DNA of 64,000 bases from DATKUC01 sp964553615. Lineage in GTDB: Bacteria; Spirochaetota; Spirochaetia; DSM-27196; DATKUC01. The position numbers and the translations under genes are program-made. Below the pieces are notes generated by a model. That model saw only the letters and a list, made by a program, of their open reading frames with translations. It had not been told where the DNA came from and did not search any database. The stretch is taken from positions 20,194-84,193 of the forward strand of contig CAZKMA010000013.1 of NCBI GenBank assembly GCA_964553615.1, in the 5' to 3' direction. Numbering within the stretch: the stretch's first letter is position 1; every line of letters begins with the position of its first letter. Of this stretch, positions 61,075-64,000 are shown piece after piece.

Positions 61075-61869
61075 GATCTTCACCATGCCGGTTTTTTCCC
61101 GGGCAATCATTGCGCTGGTGGTTACCGGCATGACCTTTCCTGCGCTCGGAACGTTCATCCTGAATCTGGAGCTCATTCCCGCACGATTCGCCGTTATGCA
61201 CGCAGCGCTTCTGGGAGCCGCCGTCGGGCTGTTTTTCGGAGCAAACCCCCTCATGCCCGCAATGGCGGCGAGCATCCTTACCGGCCTCATCGTTGCCCGG
61301 ATCAGCTGGCGGGCAAAGAGCTCGGCGGGTGGTGCGCTCGGCATGGTAATGACCGTTTCGCTTGGACTTGCATTCATCCTTTTCTACAAAGGACAGGTAA
61401 ATGCGATAGCTGCGTTCAATCTGTTCTGGGGAAATATCCTCGCGCTGGCGGTCAGCGACTTGTGGACCGTCATCGGCACAGGGGCTGCAATTCTCCTGTT
61501 TCTTGGTATTGCGTACAAGGAGATCCAGATTGTTCTCTATGATCGGGAACTCGCCCGTGCGGTCGGGACTCCTGCGGTGTTCGTCTACACAGGTGTTCTG
61601 CTGATCACCTGTCTTGGCGTGGCCGTTGCAATGCGCGTCACAGGCGCACTCATGGTGGATGCAGTGACAATCCTGCCGGCGCTCGTTGCACGCAGACTGG
61701 GAAAGACGTTCTCTGGAATGCTGTTGTGGGGAGCTGCGGCGGGTCTGTCGATGAACCTGATCGGTTTTGCCTCCTCGGTGGCATTCGACCTCCCGGTCAG
61801 TCCCGCAATCATTGTTCTCGGTGCAGGCCTGGTCGGGGCGGTGTCCGGCGTCTCGTGGCTGTCGCGAAG
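61067..61869 (+). CDS. Zn/Mn-type ABC transporter permease (ZnuB-like), truncated by the gap
   Basis: 267 residues are visible before the N run. ABC-3 family permease with about eight helices and FNLFWGNILALAVSDLW, the segment typical of ZnuB/TroC. The usual length is ~270-280, so only a few codons should be missing. The frame continues through the N run into a GGDEF protein only because the gap is drawn as exactly 100 bases. Confidence 0.87.
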
Positions 61870-61969
61870 NNNNNNNNNNNNNNNNNNNNNNNNNNNNNNN
61901 NNNNNNNNNNNNNNNNNNNNNNNNNNNNNNNNNNNNNNNNNNNNNNNNNNNNNNNNNNNNNNNNNNNNN
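61870..61969. other. 100-N assembly gap
   Basis: Scaffold gap between the znuB-like and GGDEF genes. The flanks share only TCGCGA, so no clear overlap supports joining them; the true length is unknown. Confidence 0.9.
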
Positions 61970-62659
61970 TCGCGATACGCGCTGGCGTCGAATTGGGTAT
62001 CTATCCTCGGACTTGTCGTTACCCTCGTTGTCGGTGTTCTTGCTTTGGTCACTCTTCGGGTGCGACGCATCGAAACGGGTGCTTCCGGGCGTGGGACAGT
62101 CGGTGGCTCCGGATCCGTCGCTGCAGCGGACAGAGGAGGTCCCTCGCCGGGAGAGGGCCGCGTTCCCGAGCGGTTTGTGGACGACCTTACCGGCCTTCCG
62201 GCCCTTTTCTGGTTCGAACAGACTCTCACAACTGAAATCGCGCGTGGCAGACGATACCGGCATCCACTCTCCCTCATTGTCCTGGATATCGACAATTTCA
62301 CCCGATTGAATCAGCTTCATGGGCATGCAACCGGCGACTATGTGCTCATGACCGTTGCGGGAATTCTCCGTTCCACGGTACGGCAGACGGACTTGATTTC
62401 GCGCATCCGCGATGACGAGTTTGCAGTTCTTGTGCCGGAGACCGACCGTCAGGGCGCCGATCATGTTGCAGAAAAGCTTCGCCGTGCCGTAGAGCTGTAT
62501 CCATTTGACGAAGGACTCGAGGTAACGGTAAGCATTGCGTTGGCTGAAGCGGGTGCTCCGGAAAATGCGCAGCTGCTGCTTGGAAGGGCGGAGGACACGG
62601 TCGTTGCGGCAAGAGACAGCGGAGGGAACACCGTTGCCCGTTCGGAACTGCAGACCTGA
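61970..62659 (+). CDS. Membrane-anchored GGDEF-domain protein (C-terminal part) with a degenerate signature
   Basis: 229 visible residues. One membrane helix (WVSILGLVVTLVVGVLALVTL), a Gly/Ser-rich linker, then a GGDEF-type domain of ~165 residues (DDLTGLPALFWFEQTL, LIVLDIDNFTRLNQLHGHATGDYVL). The signature reads IRDDEFAVLVPE: the two glycines that bind GTP are replaced by Arg-Asp. Diguanylate cyclase activity is therefore doubtful; it may bind a nucleotide or serve as a scaffold. The N-terminal sensor part is lost in the gap. Confidence 0.8.
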   Translation, partial: SRYALASNWVSILGLVVTLVVGVLALVTLRVRRIETGASGRGTVGGSGSVAAADRGGPSPGEGRVPERFVDDLTGLPALFWFEQTLTTEIARGRRYRHPLSLIVLDIDNFTRLNQLHGHATGDYVLMTVAGILRSTVRQTDLISRIRDDEFAVLVPETDRQGADHVAEKLRRAVELYPFDEGLEVTVSIALAEAGAPENAQLLLGRAEDTVVAARDSGGNTVARSELQT

Positions 62660-62728
62660 TTCGGGTGCCTGACGTTCAGTTCCTGCCTTTGCGGCCGTCT
62701 ATCGAACGCGGTATTCACCGGGGAGATC

Positions 62729-63781
62729 ATGGGTCGACGAGTTAGTTACATTCTTGCGTTCACCGTTCTTTGCATCTCCGAGCCGCTATTTTCGCAGGTA
62801 ACGGTCCTGCAGGTCATCAGTGGAAGCGCAGGCGATCCACGGATTCAGAGCATCGTTTCGCGGACAACATCGATTGAACTGGAGCGTGCTGGTCTGACTC
62901 CGGTAATTCCGCGCAATGATCTGACTGCGAATCCATCTGAAGACATCGCGGTTTCGGCCGCCCGGAGGGCAGAGGCTCAGTACCTTCTGTTCATTCACAG
63001 CGGGATCAGTGGTGATAGTCTGTACCTCGAAATGAGTCTGACCCGCGTGCGCGACCGGAAACGGATTGGTGCAGACAATCGAACGCTTCCTATCGACATT
63101 AACCTGGATAATACACTTGCTTTCGCCATACGTTCTTTCCTCGAGGACAAATCAATTGTGGCAGAGGTTCGCGCTGCACAAGAAGCGAATCCGGGGAAGG
63201 GCGGCCCTGTACCTGCAGAAGCGCCTCCGGTTCCTGTTCCGAAGATCTCCGGACCCGGCAGAGTGGAGTCCTTGCCCCGCAGCACGGAGGAGAAATCCTC
63301 GGCCGGTTTCTCATTCGACGCAGGCGTGGCGCCGTTGCTGCTCGTCGGGACCGCAAGTGACTATTTCCGGTACGGACTTGCGTTCGGGCTCTCCTTCGGT
63401 TACTCATTCCCCGTGTTCGGGCTTGCAGCAGCTGTCGGCGTGGATGCCGGCGCCATCCGAATATTCCCGATTCCGGAGTTGCCGCAGGGAACCGTATATG
63501 CCTTCAGTGCCGGACCTTCACTTCAACTTGGAACTCCAGCGAGGGCGAAGGTAAGCCTCATGCTTCGGGTCACTCCTGCCGCTTCGGTACTCACCGTCCA
63601 GCTGCCGAATGGCCCCCTCCTTGCAAAGACGATACCGAGCATAGAAAGTGACTTGGCCGCGCGGCTTCGTGTGGCCCCGGCATGGGTCGTTGGAATGCGC
63701 CTCGGATTTATCGCCATTTTCGAGCCCCGGTACCCGATTATGGGATTCATGCCTGCAGTTTTCGTGGGTTTTGAACCGTAA
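62729..63781 (+). CDS. Exported protein, probable outer-membrane beta-barrel
   Basis: 350 residues with a signal peptide (VSYILAFTVLCISEPLFS). The first ~140 residues resemble periplasmic domains that turn up in spirochaete outer-membrane proteins (QYLLFIHSGISGDSLYLEMSL). A Pro/Ala-rich linker (APPVPVPKISGPG) leads to a C-terminal half of alternating, amphipathic strands (SFDAGVAPLLLVGT ... LAFGLSFGYSFPVFG), ending in Phe-Glu-Pro. I do not recognise the family. Ribosome site GGGGAGATC. Confidence 0.65.
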   Translation: MGRRVSYILAFTVLCISEPLFSQVTVLQVISGSAGDPRIQSIVSRTTSIELERAGLTPVIPRNDLTANPSEDIAVSAARRAEAQYLLFIHSGISGDSLYLEMSLTRVRDRKRIGADNRTLPIDINLDNTLAFAIRSFLEDKSIVAEVRAAQEANPGKGGPVPAEAPPVPVPKISGPGRVESLPRSTEEKSSAGFSFDAGVAPLLLVGTASDYFRYGLAFGLSFGYSFPVFGLAAAVGVDAGAIRIFPIPELPQGTVYAFSAGPSLQLGTPARAKVSLMLRVTPAASVLTVQLPNGPLLAKTIPSIESDLAARLRVAPAWVVGMRLGFIAIFEPRYPIMGFMPAVFVGFEP

Positions 63782-64000
63782 ATGCACCGGACGCAAGGCT
63801 AAGTCCGTGTCTGGACGATTTGACTTCTGAAGCGCATGCATGAATCAGTCGGGCCCAACAGCTGGAGCTTGCAGGAGGGGCTACCAGTCGTTCATGAGTG
63901 TCGGATTGTTCCGATGGTGCTTCCCGTGTGATTTCGTCAGGAATTCAGGCACCGAGCGTGATATAGTGTGTGTCACGCACCGGTTGGGAGGGAAGCAACG
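63782..64000. other. Right-hand intergenic region
   Basis: No gene is seen in the last 219 bases. A TCGGA-TTGT-TCCGA hairpin (63901-63914 region) may end the upstream transcript. The end of the window has a promoter and a ribosome-site-like GGGAGGGAAG, so a gene probably starts just past 64000. Confidence 0.55.
63959..63967 (+). promoter_or_regulatory. Extended -10 promoter element
   Basis: TG-A-TATAGT, an extended -10 with no clear -35. It lies 33 bases before the window edge. Confidence 0.5.

Noticed and set aside
60971..62659. One long frame that would fuse the ZnuB-like permease to a GGDEF protein
   Set aside because: It passes through the 100-N gap; the frame is kept only because the gap is drawn as a fixed length. 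They are annotated as two partial genes.

Overview
The window looks like chromosome of a Gram-negative-type (diderm) spirochaete with fairly high GC, probably a free-living relative of Spirochaeta/Treponema; it may be a metagenome-derived scaffold. The pointers are LolCDE-type lipoprotein export genes, several lipoproteins and signal-peptide proteins, an Rnf-type operon next to a divergent PAP2 gene, a GH57 glucanotransferase, mcsA-mcsB-clpC, and a sugar-import island with AGE, LacI and ABC genes. The taxonomic call is inference from gene content. Two runs of exactly 100 N (48195-48294, 61870-61969) are scaffold gaps, so the open frames crossing them are not real genes. I saw no rRNA, tRNA, CRISPR array, insertion sequence or prophage.

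Layout. 1-11 kb is housekeeping: an HrpA-like helicase fragment, an Eis-like GNAT, hisS, a PlsC-like acyltransferase with a zinc ribbon, a GltS-like carrier, a PaaI-like thioesterase, pcnB, a TPR protein with a decayed peptidase motif, a P-loop/Asp23 fusion and an RluA-type pseudouridine synthase. 10.9-16.8 kb is one operon: PAP2-like protein, unknown membrane protein, rnfC-D-E-A, without rnfB or rnfG. A GH57 enzyme and a secreted TPR-like protein follow. 20.4-33.4 kb runs rightward: prfB (with the programmed +1 frameshift), a CheY-like regulator, a PEGA protein, ftsY, a repeat protein, the Lol transporter, then mcsA, mcsB and clpC, closed by a clear terminator. A coiled-coil lipoprotein faces parE-parC, and ParC has a lysine-rich tail.

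38.8-53.7 kb is a sugar uptake and catabolism island. It holds a Gfo/Idh/MocA dehydrogenase, a TIM-barrel isomerase, a deoxyhypusine-synthase-like protein, a LacI regulator, an AGE-type epimerase, a PfkB-HAD fusion, a CUT1 importer without an ATPase and a complete CUT2 importer. The lacI/AGE intergenic region has two near-consensus divergent promoters, each with an inverted repeat in its spacer. 53.8-64 kb has lspA, an AfuABC/FbpABC-type importer whose permease carries an extra N-terminal extracytoplasmic domain, a DUF3842 protein, a Zn/Mn-type ABC importer (broken by a gap), a GGDEF protein fragment with a degenerate signature, and a predicted outer-membrane protein.

The observations I rate highest are: (1) an McsB whose catalytic positions are replaced, next to mcsA and clpC; (2) a set of genes with no Shine-Dalgarno sequence whose -10 box ends 6-7 bases before the start codon, suggesting leaderless mRNAs; (3) the sugar island with its DHS-like protein and kinase-HAD fusion; (4) an rnf operon lacking the ferredoxin-side subunit; and (5) strong stem-loops beside the substrate-binding protein genes of all three sugar/iron-type importers.
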